Positions 1 to 9,500 of a stretch of 64,000 bases of DNA are shown piece by piece (the stretch's first letter is position 1; each line of letters opens with the position of its first letter). The notes below the pieces were generated by a model. The model saw only the letters and a list, made by a program, of their open reading frames with translations. It did no database searches and had not been told where the DNA came from. The position numbers and the translations under genes were made by a program. Origin of the DNA: Chloroflexi bacterium UBA5189. GTDB taxonomy: Bacteria > Chloroflexota > Limnocylindria > Limnocylindrales > CSP1-4. The DNA is taken from NCBI GenBank assembly GCA_002413045.1, contig DHWF01000031.1, forward strand, positions 42,596-106,595. The letters run 5' to 3'.

Positions 1-2429
1 TCGACGTTGTGGCAGTAGTCGATGACGACCCGCACCCCGCCGACCTCGAGATAGTTGAGCCGCCCCGGGGCCTGGAAGAACGACGTCGTGAACGTGCGCA
101 GACCCTGCCGGATGTCATGCAGGTGTGCGCCCGCCGCCCAGGCAGCCGCGGCCGCCGCCAGCGCGTTGGCCACGTTCATCCGCGCGCGGCCCCCGAACGT
201 TGCCGGGATCAAGTGGGTGTACAGCAGCGGCATGATCCGCGGGCCGTGGCGCAGGACGATCTGGTCGCCCTCGGGCGTATGGCGGACGACGAACGCCGCG
301 CCGCCCCGGCCCGTGTAGCCGTCCACGCGATCGAAGCCGCGCTCGCCCTTCTCGGTCTCCATCGAGAACAGGATCACCGTGCCGCGGCACTCCGACGACA
401 GGCGCGCCACGTACGGATCGTCCGCGTTCAGGACGGCGGTCCCGTTGCGCGGCACGGCCTGGACGATGACGCCCTTCACGTCCGATAGCTGCCGGAGCGT
501 GTCGATGCCGCCGAGCCCGAGATGATCCGCGGTCACGTTGGTCACGACCGCGACATCGACCCGATCGAAGCCGAGGCCCTCGCGCAGGATCCCGCCCCGC
601 GCGACCTCGAACACGCCCGTATCGACCGTTGGGTTCTGCAGGATCATCCGCGCCGATCGCGGCCCGGACATGTCACCACGCCGGATCATCCGCCCGTCGA
701 CCACAATGCCGTCGGTCGAGGTCATGCCGACGCGCCGGCCCATCAGCTTCAGGATGTGGGCGATCATCCGGACGGTCGTCGTCTTGCCGTTCGTACCGGT
801 CACCGCGAGGATCGGGATGCGGGCCGGGGCGCCGGCCGAGAACAGCAGGTCGATGACGCGCTTCGCGACGTACTGGGGCTCGCCCTCGGTCGGGTGGGTG
901 TGCATGCGGAACCCTGGCGCCGCGTTGACCTCGACGATCGCGCCGCCGGTCTCGCGCACCGGCACCGTGATGTCAGGGCAGATGAAGTCGATGCCGGCAA
1001 CGTCGAGCCCGACGACGCGCGCCGCCATCTCCGCAATCTCGACGTTGTCCGGGTGCGCCTCGATCGTCCGGTCGATCGAGGTCCCGCCGGTCGACATGTT
1101 GCCGGTCAGCGCGAGCTTGACTCGCTGGCCCTTGGGTGGGACCTGGTTCAGCTCGAAGCCTTGCGCTTTGACGAGCGCGTCTGCCGCGTCGTCCACCCTG
1201 ATCCGGGTCAGGACCTTCTCGTGGCCGATGCCGCGACGGGGATCTGCGTTCGTCTGGTCGACCAGCTGGCGGACGGTCTGCTTGCCGTCACCGACGACGG
1301 ACGCCGGCACGCGCTCCGCGATCGCCGCCACCTTGCCGCCGATCACCAGGCACCGATAGTCGTTGCCGGTCACGAAGGTTTCGACCACGAGGTCGCCGCT
1401 GCGGCTCTCGCGCCGGGCGCCCTCGAAGGCCGCTCGTATCTCCTCTTCCGTACGCAGGTTCAGGTGGACACCACGACCGTGGTTGCCGTCGAGCGGTTTG
1501 ACGACGCAGGGCAGCCCGACGCGCTTCGCTGCCGCGACTGTGGCGTCCGCCGTGAACACGACCTCGCTCTTGGGCACCGGCAGGCCGGCCGAGTCGAGGA
1601 GGCGGTTGGTCAGGTTCTTGTCGCTGGCGATGTCGACCGCGATGCCCGACGTCCGGCTGGTCATCGTGGCGCGGATGCGTTGCTGGTGGACACCGTGCCC
1701 GAGTTGGACGAGCGAGTGCTTGTCCAGGCGCAGGTAGGGGATGTCTCTGGACGCCGCTTCGTCGAGGATTGCCTGGGTCGACGGACCGAACGCCTGGCGC
1801 TCGGCGAGGAGAATCAGGCGCTCCAGCTCCTCGAGGTAGTCGAGCGCCTGCGCGGGATCGTTGGGATCGACGAGGTGGTTGACGATCCTGACCGCCAGCT
1901 CGCCGGCGGCAATCCCGACGGCCTCCTCGCCGTACTCGAAGACGACGTTGTACTGGCCCTCGGGACCTGCCGCACGGGTCTTGCCGTGGTGGACCGGCGT
2001 GCCGGCGAGGTTCTGGAGCTCCAGCGCGATGTGCTCGGCGACGTGCCCGACCCACGTGCCGTCCTTGAGTCGCGTGATGAAACCGCCGCGGCGGTTCAGC
2101 GAGCAGGCGTGGTCCTCGAGGGAGGGCATCCACGCGATCAGGCCATCGACGAACCCCGGAATCTTGGTCGTCGGGAACTGTTCGAGCACTCCGAGATCGA
2201 CCAGCATCTTCACGACCGGCTGGCGCGACCAGTAGTTGGCGCCTCTGAGGACGCGTGTGTCGAGGATCTTCAGCGTCGGCAGGGGTCGCGCCTCGGCGGC
2301 ACCGTTGCCGCGCGCGCTCGACTTCGCGCGGGTTGCGCGCGGGGCCTTCGCAGCGGCGTCCGCGGGAACCTGCTTCGCCCGAGCCTTTGGGGCGGGCGAG
2401 GATCCGCGCGTCGCAGCGACCTTCGCCAA
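1..2429 (-). CDS. cphA: Cyanophycin synthetase, 3' end cut by window edge
   Basis: Makes cyanophycin (multi-L-arginyl-poly-L-aspartate), a cytoplasmic nitrogen store, from Asp and Arg with ATP. About 809 residues are visible; the family is usually 870-900, so the last part of the Mur-ligase C-domain lies off the window. An Ala/Lys-rich tail of about 46 residues precedes the N-domain; then comes an ATP-grasp domain (about 265-520, with VVKPLDGNHGRGV) and a Mur-ligase-like domain with P-loop VTGTNGKTT at about 543-551. The last visible residues, VIDYCHNV, match the family's DYxHN motif. I chose a TTG start at 2429 because GGGGAG lies just upstream and no ATG or GTG fits the N-domain. It follows cyanophycinase on the same strand after a 200-bp gap. 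The family assignment is secure; the start is less certain. Confidence 0.93.
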   Translation of the reverse strand, partial: MAKVAATRGSSPAPKARAKQVPADAAAKAPRATRAKSSARGNGAAEARPLPTLKILDTRVLRGANYWSRQPVVKMLVDLGVLEQFPTTKIPGFVDGLIAWMPSLEDHACSLNRRGGFITRLKDGTWVGHVAEHIALELQNLAGTPVHHGKTRAAGPEGQYNVVFEYGEEAVGIAAGELAVRIVNHLVDPNDPAQALDYLEELERLILLAERQAFGPSTQAILDEAASRDIPYLRLDKHSLVQLGHGVHQQRIRATMTSRTSGIAVDIASDKNLTNRLLDSAGLPVPKSEVVFTADATVAAAKRVGLPCVVKPLDGNHGRGVHLNLRTEEEIRAAFEGARRESRSGDLVVETFVTGNDYRCLVIGGKVAAIAERVPASVVGDGKQTVRQLVDQTNADPRRGIGHEKVLTRIRVDDAADALVKAQGFELNQVPPKGQRVKLALTGNMSTGGTSIDRTIEAHPDNVEIAEMAARVVGLDVAGIDFICPDITVPVRETGGAIVEVNAAPGFRMHTHPTEGEPQYVAKRVIDLLFSAGAPARIPILAVTGTNGKTTTVRMIAHILKLMGRRVGMTSTDGIVVDGRMIRRGDMSGPRSARMILQNPTVDTGVFEVARGGILREGLGFDRVDVAVVTNVTADHLGLGGIDTLRQLSDVKGVIVQAVPRNGTAVLNADDPYVARLSSECRGTVILFSMETEKGERGFDRVDGYTGRGGAAFVVRHTPEGDQIVLRHGPRIMPLLYTHLIPATFGGRARMNVANALAAAAAAWAAGAHLHDIRQGLRTFTTSFFQAPGRLNYLEVGGVRVVIDYCHNV

Positions 2430-2630
2430 TGTGCTCTCCCCTGTCCGATGGATCCCAGCGCGCTCGACCGGGCGTCGGCCTAAAGCCTATCCGACCGATA
2501 GCGGCGTGGCGACACGCTCGTATTCGTGGAATCGACGGTCAACTGGCAGATCCCACGGCGATGCGCGTTGGGGGAATACGAACGCCTACGGCTGGCGCTG
2601 CCATTGGCGCGCGTCGTCGATCGCCAGGCT

Positions 2631-3476
2631 TCAGCTCGAGGCGATGGTCTCGATCTGGCCGCCGGGGAGGGCCTTGAGCGGCGCCATGGGGACGCGCTCG
2701 CGACGGCGAAGGTCGAAGCGGTAGCCGGACGGGAGCGCGTGCAGGATCACGCCGCTGATCATCACGGGACGGTGGCCGTGGACCTCCCAGGCGTCGGTCT
2801 CAGCGGAGGCGCCGTCGATGATCGTGACGCTGCCGCGGCCGATGACCTCCATGACGCCGTCCGGCCCGACGACGCCGGCTGTGTCCTCGTCGACCCCGAT
2901 CCCGAGCAGGCTCGGGTTCTGCGCAATGACCGAGAGCAGGCGGCCGTACCGATTCCGCTGCTGGAAGTGCTGGTCGACGATGACGCTCGGGAGCACGCCG
3001 AGGCCCGCCGCGAGCGCGGCCATTCGATGCTTCGGCGTCCCGCCCGTCGCCCCGAACGCGATCATGTGGCTCGACATCGCAGAGGCGCCCGCGGACGTGC
3101 CGGCAACGACCGCGCCCGCGTGGAACCGCTCCATCACGGCCTCCGCGAGGAGCGTCCCACCGATCGTCGAGGACAGCCGGAGCTGGTTGCCGCCGGTGAG
3201 GAAGATGCCGGTCGCGTCGCGGAGCTGGTGGACATACGCCTCGTCGTTGGCCTGCTGGCGGGTCATGGCATGGAGCGGTCTGACCGTGCCGATGCCCAGG
3301 CCGGTGAAGATCTCGCGGTAGCGCTCACCCGCCTCGAACCCGAGCGACGATGCGGTCGAGATGACGACCACCACCGCGTCGGCGCCGCCGGCCAGCGTCG
3401 CGAATCGACTCAGGATGACCCGGTCGCGGATCTTGTCTTCGGCGCCGCCGATGATCATGACCGACCCGTCGGTCAC
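2631..3476 (-). CDS. cphB: Cyanophycinase
   Basis: Serine exopeptidase (peptidase S51) that releases beta-Asp-Arg dipeptides from cyanophycin. The predicted protein has 281 residues, close to the usual 270-290. It opens with MIIGGAEDK and carries the nucleophile motif GTSAGASAMS with Ser128 when counted from GTG 3476, in line with Ser132 of the well-known cyanobacterial enzyme. LTGGNQLRL and the DEDTA segment are also family features. The open frame runs further upstream, but that part is antisense to the transporter gene; GTG 3476 or ATG 3458 fit the family N-terminus. A hexamer TAAACT at 3514-3519 could be its -10 box. Next to cphA, it gives a complete make-and-break pair for nitrogen storage. 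Confidence 0.93.
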   Translation of the reverse strand: MTDGSVMIIGGAEDKIRDRVILSRFATLAGGADAVVVVISTASSLGFEAGERYREIFTGLGIGTVRPLHAMTRQQANDEAYVHQLRDATGIFLTGGNQLRLSSTIGGTLLAEAVMERFHAGAVVAGTSAGASAMSSHMIAFGATGGTPKHRMAALAAGLGVLPSVIVDQHFQQRNRYGRLLSVIAQNPSLLGIGVDEDTAGVVGPDGVMEVIGRGSVTIIDGASAETDAWEVHGHRPVMISGVILHALPSGYRFDLRRRERVPMAPLKALPGGQIETIASS

Positions 3477-3574
3477 TTCGCGGCCGCTGCGTCTGGGTGG
3501 CACGTTGCGCGGGAGTTTACCGAACGCAACCCCGTGTTGTTGCGCCGACAAAAGTCCTTGCTTCGAAACGACGG

Positions 3575-4936
3575 TCAGGCTGCCGGCGCGGCAGCCTGCG
3601 CGGCCGCCTGCTCCGCCGCGAGCCGTTCCTCCCGCGGCGTTGGGTCGACGGGTCGCAGGAAGACGGCCGCGAGCGCGAACAGCGCGATGCCCGCGAGGAA
3701 CGCCGCGCGGGGGCCGTCGCCGGTCTCGGCGACTCCGCCGACCTTGTCGATGATCGGGCCTGCGACGAGCGCCGCGACCGGCCCGGCCAGCCCGACGGCG
3801 AGATTGCTGATTCCCATGAATCGGCCGGACGAGGCCTTCGGGATGATGTCCGTCATCAGGGCCCAGTCGACCGCCAGGAACGTGCCCGACGCGATCCCGA
3901 GCAACACGACGCCCAGCACGAGGATCTCCGGCGTCGGGGCGAGGCCCGCGACGCCGAGGCCGAGCCCGCCGACGACGCACGCGATGTAGATCATCGGCTT
4001 GCGGCCGAAGCGGTTCGACGCGATACCGGACGGCAGCGTCGCGACCGCTGTCGTCACCCCGACGACGACGCCGATGATCGCGATCCACAGCCCTTTCTGT
4101 TCCTCGCTGAACCCGAGCGACCGGCCCAGGAACAGCACGTTGAAGCCGAGGAAGATGTTCACCCCGGCGAGGAAGAGCAGCCGGCTGACCAGCAGGAACG
4201 TGAAGTTGCGCTCCTTGAGGATGTCGGTCCCCCAGGCCGACAGGCCGATCGAGAGCCACGACTTCCCTTGCCGCGGCTTCGCCGCCTTACCCTCCCGCAC
4301 GAACAGAAACGTGCCCGCGGCGGTCGCCAGCTCCACGACCCCGAGCAGGATCAGGAACACCGTGAACTGTCCGAAGCTGAACGCGAGCGAGATCAGGACA
4401 GCGCCGGTTACGAAGCCGACGGTCTGCATCGCGCCGACGAGTGCGCTGGCGAGGCCCACTTGCTCGGGCGGCACGAGATCCGGGATGTAGCCCTGGAAAG
4501 GGCCTTGCGCGAAGTTCGAGCTGAACTGGAGCAGGATCACGAAGACCACGAGCGCGATGAACGTCTGGGACGTGGCGAGCCCGATCAGGAACACGACGTC
4601 GAGCGTCGCCCCGATGACGATGTACGGCTTGCGCTTGCCCCAGCGCGTGATCGTGTAGTCGCTCAGCGCGCCGATCGTCGGCTGCACGAGGAGCACGACC
4701 GGCAACGCCAGCCAGCCCATGAGGTTCAGGTAGGAGCCGGCCTGGCCGGCCGGCGCGAGGTCGTCGACCCGTTGCTGGTTGAAGATCCCAACGCCGCCCC
4801 AGATCGCGTTGATGCCCAGCCAGTAGATCGAGATCTGGAGGAGCTGTCGGAGCGGCAGTCGGACGGTCGGGCGCGCGCTCGGGTCGTCCTCGAGCGCGAG
4901 CAGCACCGGAACCTCTGCGATCCCCTCGATCGCCAT
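3575..4936 (-). CDS. MFS transporter, sugar/cation-symporter-like
   Basis: Predicted 453-residue integral membrane protein with about 12 hydrophobic segments. The N-terminal segment YWLGINAIWGGVGIF, the loop DYTITRWGKRKPYI and the second-half motif NRFGRKPMIY are typical of MFS proteins of the GPH/SLC45-like (sucrose or maltose) group. It ends in an Ala-rich cytoplasmic tail. A purine-rich GGGAGGG lies 8-14 nt before ATG 4936. It lies upstream of cphB on the same strand with a 98-bp gap, so co-transcription is possible. The substrate cannot be read from sequence; a sugar or a cyanophycin-related compound are both guesses. Confidence 0.82.
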   Translation of the reverse strand: MAIEGIAEVPVLLALEDDPSARPTVRLPLRQLLQISIYWLGINAIWGGVGIFNQQRVDDLAPAGQAGSYLNLMGWLALPVVLLVQPTIGALSDYTITRWGKRKPYIVIGATLDVVFLIGLATSQTFIALVVFVILLQFSSNFAQGPFQGYIPDLVPPEQVGLASALVGAMQTVGFVTGAVLISLAFSFGQFTVFLILLGVVELATAAGTFLFVREGKAAKPRQGKSWLSIGLSAWGTDILKERNFTFLLVSRLLFLAGVNIFLGFNVLFLGRSLGFSEEQKGLWIAIIGVVVGVTTAVATLPSGIASNRFGRKPMIYIACVVGGLGLGVAGLAPTPEILVLGVVLLGIASGTFLAVDWALMTDIIPKASSGRFMGISNLAVGLAGPVAALVAGPIIDKVGGVAETGDGPRAAFLAGIALFALAAVFLRPVDPTPREERLAAEQAAAQAAAPAA

Positions 4937-5012
4937 CCACGCCCTCCCTCGCCCCCGGCAGGCAGGAACCCTGCACGTCGGGAGACGCCGCTGTCAACGA
5001 GGTGTTACGTGG

Positions 5013-5699
5013 TCAGATCGTGGCGGTCGCCTCGAAGTGGACGAGCGCCCGGTTCGTCGCCTCCGGCGCCACGTACTTGAAGACCGAGCGATCGAGCGAG
5101 TACATGCCCGTGCAGGCGAGCCGGATCTCGCCGACGTTGAACGTGAACACGGGGTTCTCGTCGTTGCCGGCGTAGTGGTGGCCCTCGCCGGATCGGGTCA
5201 GCACGGCCAGGTTCGCATGCCCGCCGAACTCGTCATGGAGCTTGGTGAGCGCGTCCGGGACCGAGTCGGCGGCCGCCCAGTTGTCCTCCAGCCAGCGCGC
5301 ACCGACCTCCGTGTCTGCCTTGCCCAGGAGCCGGCCGGCCTCGCGGTACTGCTTCTGGTGGACACGGTAGCGCTCCAGGTCGCCGTTGTGGCTGAACGCG
5401 TAGCGGCCGCTCGGGTCGTCGAACGGTTGCGTGTCCGGCAGGCCGATCGTCGAGAACTTCGACGGGCGCCGCAGGTGGACGAGCAGCGCTCGCGTCTCGA
5501 TCTCGCCGATCTCGGCCCGGCGCGGGTCTTCGCGGAACGAACCGATGTCGCGGTACGAGGCGAGCTCGCCGCTTGCGTCGAGCCAGGTCGCGCCCCAGCC
5601 GAAGCCGGCCATGCCCCACTTCTCGAGGCGGTCGGTCATCGGCCACAGTGCGTCGACCCGAAACGGCACCGGCGCGACGGCGACGTACTGCTCGCACAC
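5013..5699 (-). CDS. Class II glutamine amidotransferase domain protein
   Basis: A 228-residue stand-alone N-terminal-nucleophile amidotransferase. Starting at GTG 5699, the second residue is Cys (MCEQYVAV), which after Met removal would be the catalytic nucleophile; this is the strongest argument for this start. The segment RYAFSHNGDL resembles the HNG glutamine-binding loop of class II amidotransferases. No synthetase or isomerase domain is attached, so the acceptor is unknown; YafJ-like proteins are similar. It begins 4 nt after the nei2 stop and is the third gene of the lhr-nei2 operon, which could tie it to DNA damage, but that is inference. Confidence 0.8.
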   Translation of the reverse strand: MCEQYVAVAPVPFRVDALWPMTDRLEKWGMAGFGWGATWLDASGELASYRDIGSFREDPRRAEIGEIETRALLVHLRRPSKFSTIGLPDTQPFDDPSGRYAFSHNGDLERYRVHQKQYREAGRLLGKADTEVGARWLEDNWAAADSVPDALTKLHDEFGGHANLAVLTRSGEGHHYAGNDENPVFTFNVGEIRLACTGMYSLDRSVFKYVAPEATNRALVHFEATATI

Positions 5700-5703
5700 C
5701 GTC

Positions 5704-6585
5704 CTACGCCTTGCCGGCCCCGGCTTTGGCGGCCGCCTTCGCCGCGGCTTTCGCGGGCTTGCCCGCGGGCGCCTGGCAGCTCGGGCACCAGTAGGTGGTG
5801 CGCGGCAGCTCGGTGCCCTGCGAGGCGACCTTGATGAGCGTGCCGCAGCGGTGGCACGGGCGGCCGGCGCGGTCGTAGACCCACAGGCGCGAGGGCGCGA
5901 GGCGCTTGCCGGTCTTGAGATCGACCGTCGTGGTGCGGCCGGCGGCGGCCTCGGGCCGGGCATTGGCTCGGAGATGTTCGCGGGCCGTCGACAGGATTCG
6001 CTCGATCATTTCCTCGTCGAGGGTGCCGACGAGCGCGAACGGGTCGACCTTCTCGATGAACAGGATCTCACTCTTGAAGACGTTGCCGATGCCCGCCACC
6101 GCGCGCTGATCGAGCACCGCCTCGCCGATGGCGGTCGCGGCGCGGGACGGGTCGCGGAGGCGGCGGATCGCCTCGGCCTGGTCGTACGACGCGTCGACGA
6201 GGTCCGGGCCGAGCATCGAGATGACCGGATGGACGACCTCGGCGCGCCGCTCGAACAGTTCGACGACCGGAGCGTCGAAGCAGACCGCGATCGCGCCCGG
6301 GACCTCGATGACCAGTGCGGCACGGGATGGCGGGCGGCGCCACGTCTCGCCCGGGCGGTAGCGGTGCCACGAGCCGTGCAGGCCGAGGTGGGTCCGCAGC
6401 TCGAGCCCGCCGTCGAACTTGATCAGCAGGTTCTTGCCGGCGGCGTCAACGGCATCGATCTTCTGGCCGACGATGCGCGACACCTGCGGCCCCGGCAGGC
6501 GCGCGCGGGCGGCCGTGACCACCCGCCCGGCCAGGTATGGCCGCAGCGCGATGGCGATTCTGGCGAGCGTGTCCCCTTCCGGCAT
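5704..6585 (-). CDS. nei2: Endonuclease VIII family DNA glycosylase (Nei2-like)
   Basis: Bifunctional DNA glycosylase/AP lyase of the Fpg/Nei family that removes oxidised pyrimidines. The predicted protein has 293 residues. The start MPEGDTLARI gives the catalytic Pro2 and Glu3 of the family and the MPEGDT form typical of Nei rather than Fpg (MPELPE). The helix-two-turn-helix segment AVAGIGNVFKSEILF is present, and the C-terminus has a four-cysteine zinc finger (CHRCG and CPSCQ). An Ala/Lys tail follows the finger. ATG 6585 shares one base with the lhr stop (TGATG), so the two are translationally coupled. The lhr-nei2 order is also found in mycobacteria. Confidence 0.92.
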   Translation of the reverse strand: MPEGDTLARIAIALRPYLAGRVVTAARARLPGPQVSRIVGQKIDAVDAAGKNLLIKFDGGLELRTHLGLHGSWHRYRPGETWRRPPSRAALVIEVPGAIAVCFDAPVVELFERRAEVVHPVISMLGPDLVDASYDQAEAIRRLRDPSRAATAIGEAVLDQRAVAGIGNVFKSEILFIEKVDPFALVGTLDEEMIERILSTAREHLRANARPEAAAGRTTTVDLKTGKRLAPSRLWVYDRAGRPCHRCGTLIKVASQGTELPRTTYWCPSCQAPAGKPAKAAAKAAAKAGAGKA

Positions 6586-9500
6586 CAGGCGATCATCGCC
6601 GGAACGCGGACTCTTCGCATGACGACTCCGCGATATCCCTGGATGAACCCGGCCCGCAGGAGCGTTTCGTACCACGGCGAGCGGCCCACGGGCTCGCCGT
6701 CCACCCGCGCGATGACGAGCTCGCGCCGGCTGCCGTCCGCCAGCAGGTTGCCCAGCGACGCGAGCGCGGCCGTCGCGACGGCCGGGTCGTCGAACGCGGG
6801 CAGGGTCTGGAGCGAGGTGCCGCCGCGGTCGAGGTACAGGGCGGCGACGCCGTCCACGAGCACGACCGACGCACCAGCCGCACGCTGGAGTGGGCGCCGG
6901 TCGGCCTCGCCCCGCCGGGGCCACGGCACCGCCGCGCCGTTTGGGTTGGCCGGGTCCGCTGCGGCGAGCAGGTGGACGACCGGCGCGTCGCCCGTTGCCG
7001 ACGCTGGTTCGCGAACCGCGCGCAGGCGATCCAGGGCGCCGGCGAGGGCGAACTGCGCCGCGCCGAGGCCCTCGACGAAGTAGCCGCGACGGATCCGCCC
7101 CGCCTCCTCGAGCGCGCGGAGCATCGGGTATACGGCGGAGAAGCCGCCCTCCTGGCCCTCCGCCATGACCGATTCGCGGACCAGGACGCCATGTCGATCG
7201 AGGAGGGCGAGCGCCAGCTGGTGGAGCCGCTCGGTGGGGCTCAGCGCGGTCGGCGCAGGATCCCAGACCCCACTCCCGACGAGCGACCAGCGGCCGGCGG
7301 CCTCCGGAGGCCCCAGCGAGGTCAGCCGGCCGGCGCCCGGCCCGCGGGTTGCGCGGGTGCCGGTTCGCGATGGTCGCTTCCAGCGCAGCGCGCGCAGCGG
7401 CGCGAAGGTGTCATTGGTGACCTCGCCGGCCCACACGAGGTCCCACAGCGCGTCGAGGACATCGCGCTCGGTGGCGGTGCTGCCGACGCTGCCGACGCCG
7501 GTGCCCGAGTGGCCGGCTGCGGCCTGGATCGCGCGAAAGAACGAAGCGCCGCGGGTCGCGAGGTGGTCGCGGATCGCGCGGTGGAGCGGCTCGTCCGGCG
7601 GCGGTGTTCCATCGCCCGTCCCGCCTGGGAGCAGGAGCTCGCGGCCGGGCCGGTGGAGCACCACGCGGCCGTCGTCGCGGCCGAGGCTGCCGTGGCCGAC
7701 CCAGGCGACCTCGCCGAGGGCCCCGAGCTCGTCGAGCAGGCGTGGCTGGTAGCCGGCGATCCGGGCCGGCAGCACGTCCCGCTCCAGCACGGAGGCGGGA
7801 ATCGGCACTCCGGACAGCTGATCGACGACTTCGGCAAGCCGCTCGAGGGCGGCGCTCCCGCGGAGCGGGGCCGGGTTCGTGCCGACCGGGATGACGCCCT
7901 GCCACGCCGGCAGGAAGCGCCCGAGCGTCTCCGGATCGACGGGTTCGACCTCTCGGCGCAGCCGCGCCAGCGAGCGGCGGCGCAGCTGCCGGAGGACCTC
8001 TGGGTCGCACCACTCCCGTTCGGAGCCGGTCGGGCGGAACTCGCCGCGGAGGACCGTCCCCGCGCCGGCGAGGCGGCCAAGCGCGTCCTCGACGACGCCC
8101 AGCGGCAGCCCCCAGCGCGCTGCCGGCTCGGTCGCGAGAAACGGGCCGTGGCTCCGCGCGAACCGGGCGAGCAGCGACTCCAGCGCGCCATCGACGCGGG
8201 CAAGGAACGCTTCCGGCACGCCGGCTGGCGGCGACGCCCCGACCCCATCTCGATATCGACCGGAATCCTCGATCGCGATCCAGCGATCGTCGCCGGCGAT
8301 GCGGATCGCGACCGCCCGGCGGGTGGACGCGAGCTCGCGGAGCCAGCCATCGGCAACGGCCGCGTCGCCCTCTGCCCGCGAGCCGATCTCCACCGCCGAC
8401 AGGTCACCGATCCGGCGAAGCAGGTCGTGGAGGTGCTCGACGCTGTTCGCCTGGCGCTCTTCGGTCAGCGACTGGAGCGACAGCTCGAGATCGGCGAGCG
8501 CCTCCGGGTCGAGCAGCTCGCGCAGCTCCTCCTGGCCCAGGAGCTCCCGCAGCAGGTCGCGGTCGAGCGCGAGGGCGCCGGCGCGGCGCTCGGCGAGCGG
8601 CGTGTCGCCCTCGTACATGTACGCGGCGACGTAGTCGAACAGGAGCGACGATGCGAACGGCGACGCCTTCGCCGTCTCGACGCCGTGGATGCTGATCTCG
8701 CGCCGCTCGATCCCGCCGAGAATCTCGCGCAGTGCCTCGAGGTCGAATACGTCGGAGAGGCATTCCCGGTACGTCTCCACCAGGATCGGGAAGCTCCCAT
8801 ACCGCGACGCGACCTGGAGCAGGTCGGCGGCCCGCTGGCGTTGCTGCCAGAGCGGCGTTCGGGCGCCCGGACGGCGGCGTGGGAGCAGCAGCGCCCGGCC
8901 CGCGTTCTCGCGGAAGCGCGACGCGAACAGCGCCGACCCGCCGACGGCTTCGACGACCAGATCCTCGATCTCGTCCGCGGCCGGGAACAGCAGCGCCTCG
9001 ATCTCCGCGAGCCGCGCCGCGCTCCCGTCGCCCTCGCCCTCGGGGAGGCGGACCGCGATCCCGTCGTCCGACCAGATCGTCTGTGCCTCGATGCCGAGCC
9101 GTTCCCGCAGGCGTGCCTCGATCGCGAGCGTCAGCGGCGCGTGGACGCGGCCCCCGAACGGCGACAGGATCACGAGGCGCCAGTCGCCGAGCTCGTCCCG
9201 AAACCGCTCCACGACGAGCCGTTTGTCCGTTGGCAGCGCGCCGGCGATCTCGCGCTCCTCGTCCAGGTAGGCGACGAGGTTGTTCGCAGCCAGCTCGTCC
9301 AGGTCGTGCTCACTCCGGAGGCGGCTCGTGAGCGCGCGATGGCCGCGCTCGCCGCGTGCCAGGTCGCCTTCGGCCTCACGCAGGAAGCCGCCGATCGCCC
9401 GGCCCAGCTCCACCGGCCGCCCGACCGCGTCGCCCTTCCAGAACGGGAGCTTGCCGGGCACGCCGGGCGACGGCTCGACGATGACCCGATCAGGGGTGAT

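Noticed and set aside
522..2483. A 653-residue plus-strand frame opposite cphA
   Set aside because: Arg/Asp/His-rich low-complexity product with no domain; antisense to a clear cphA.
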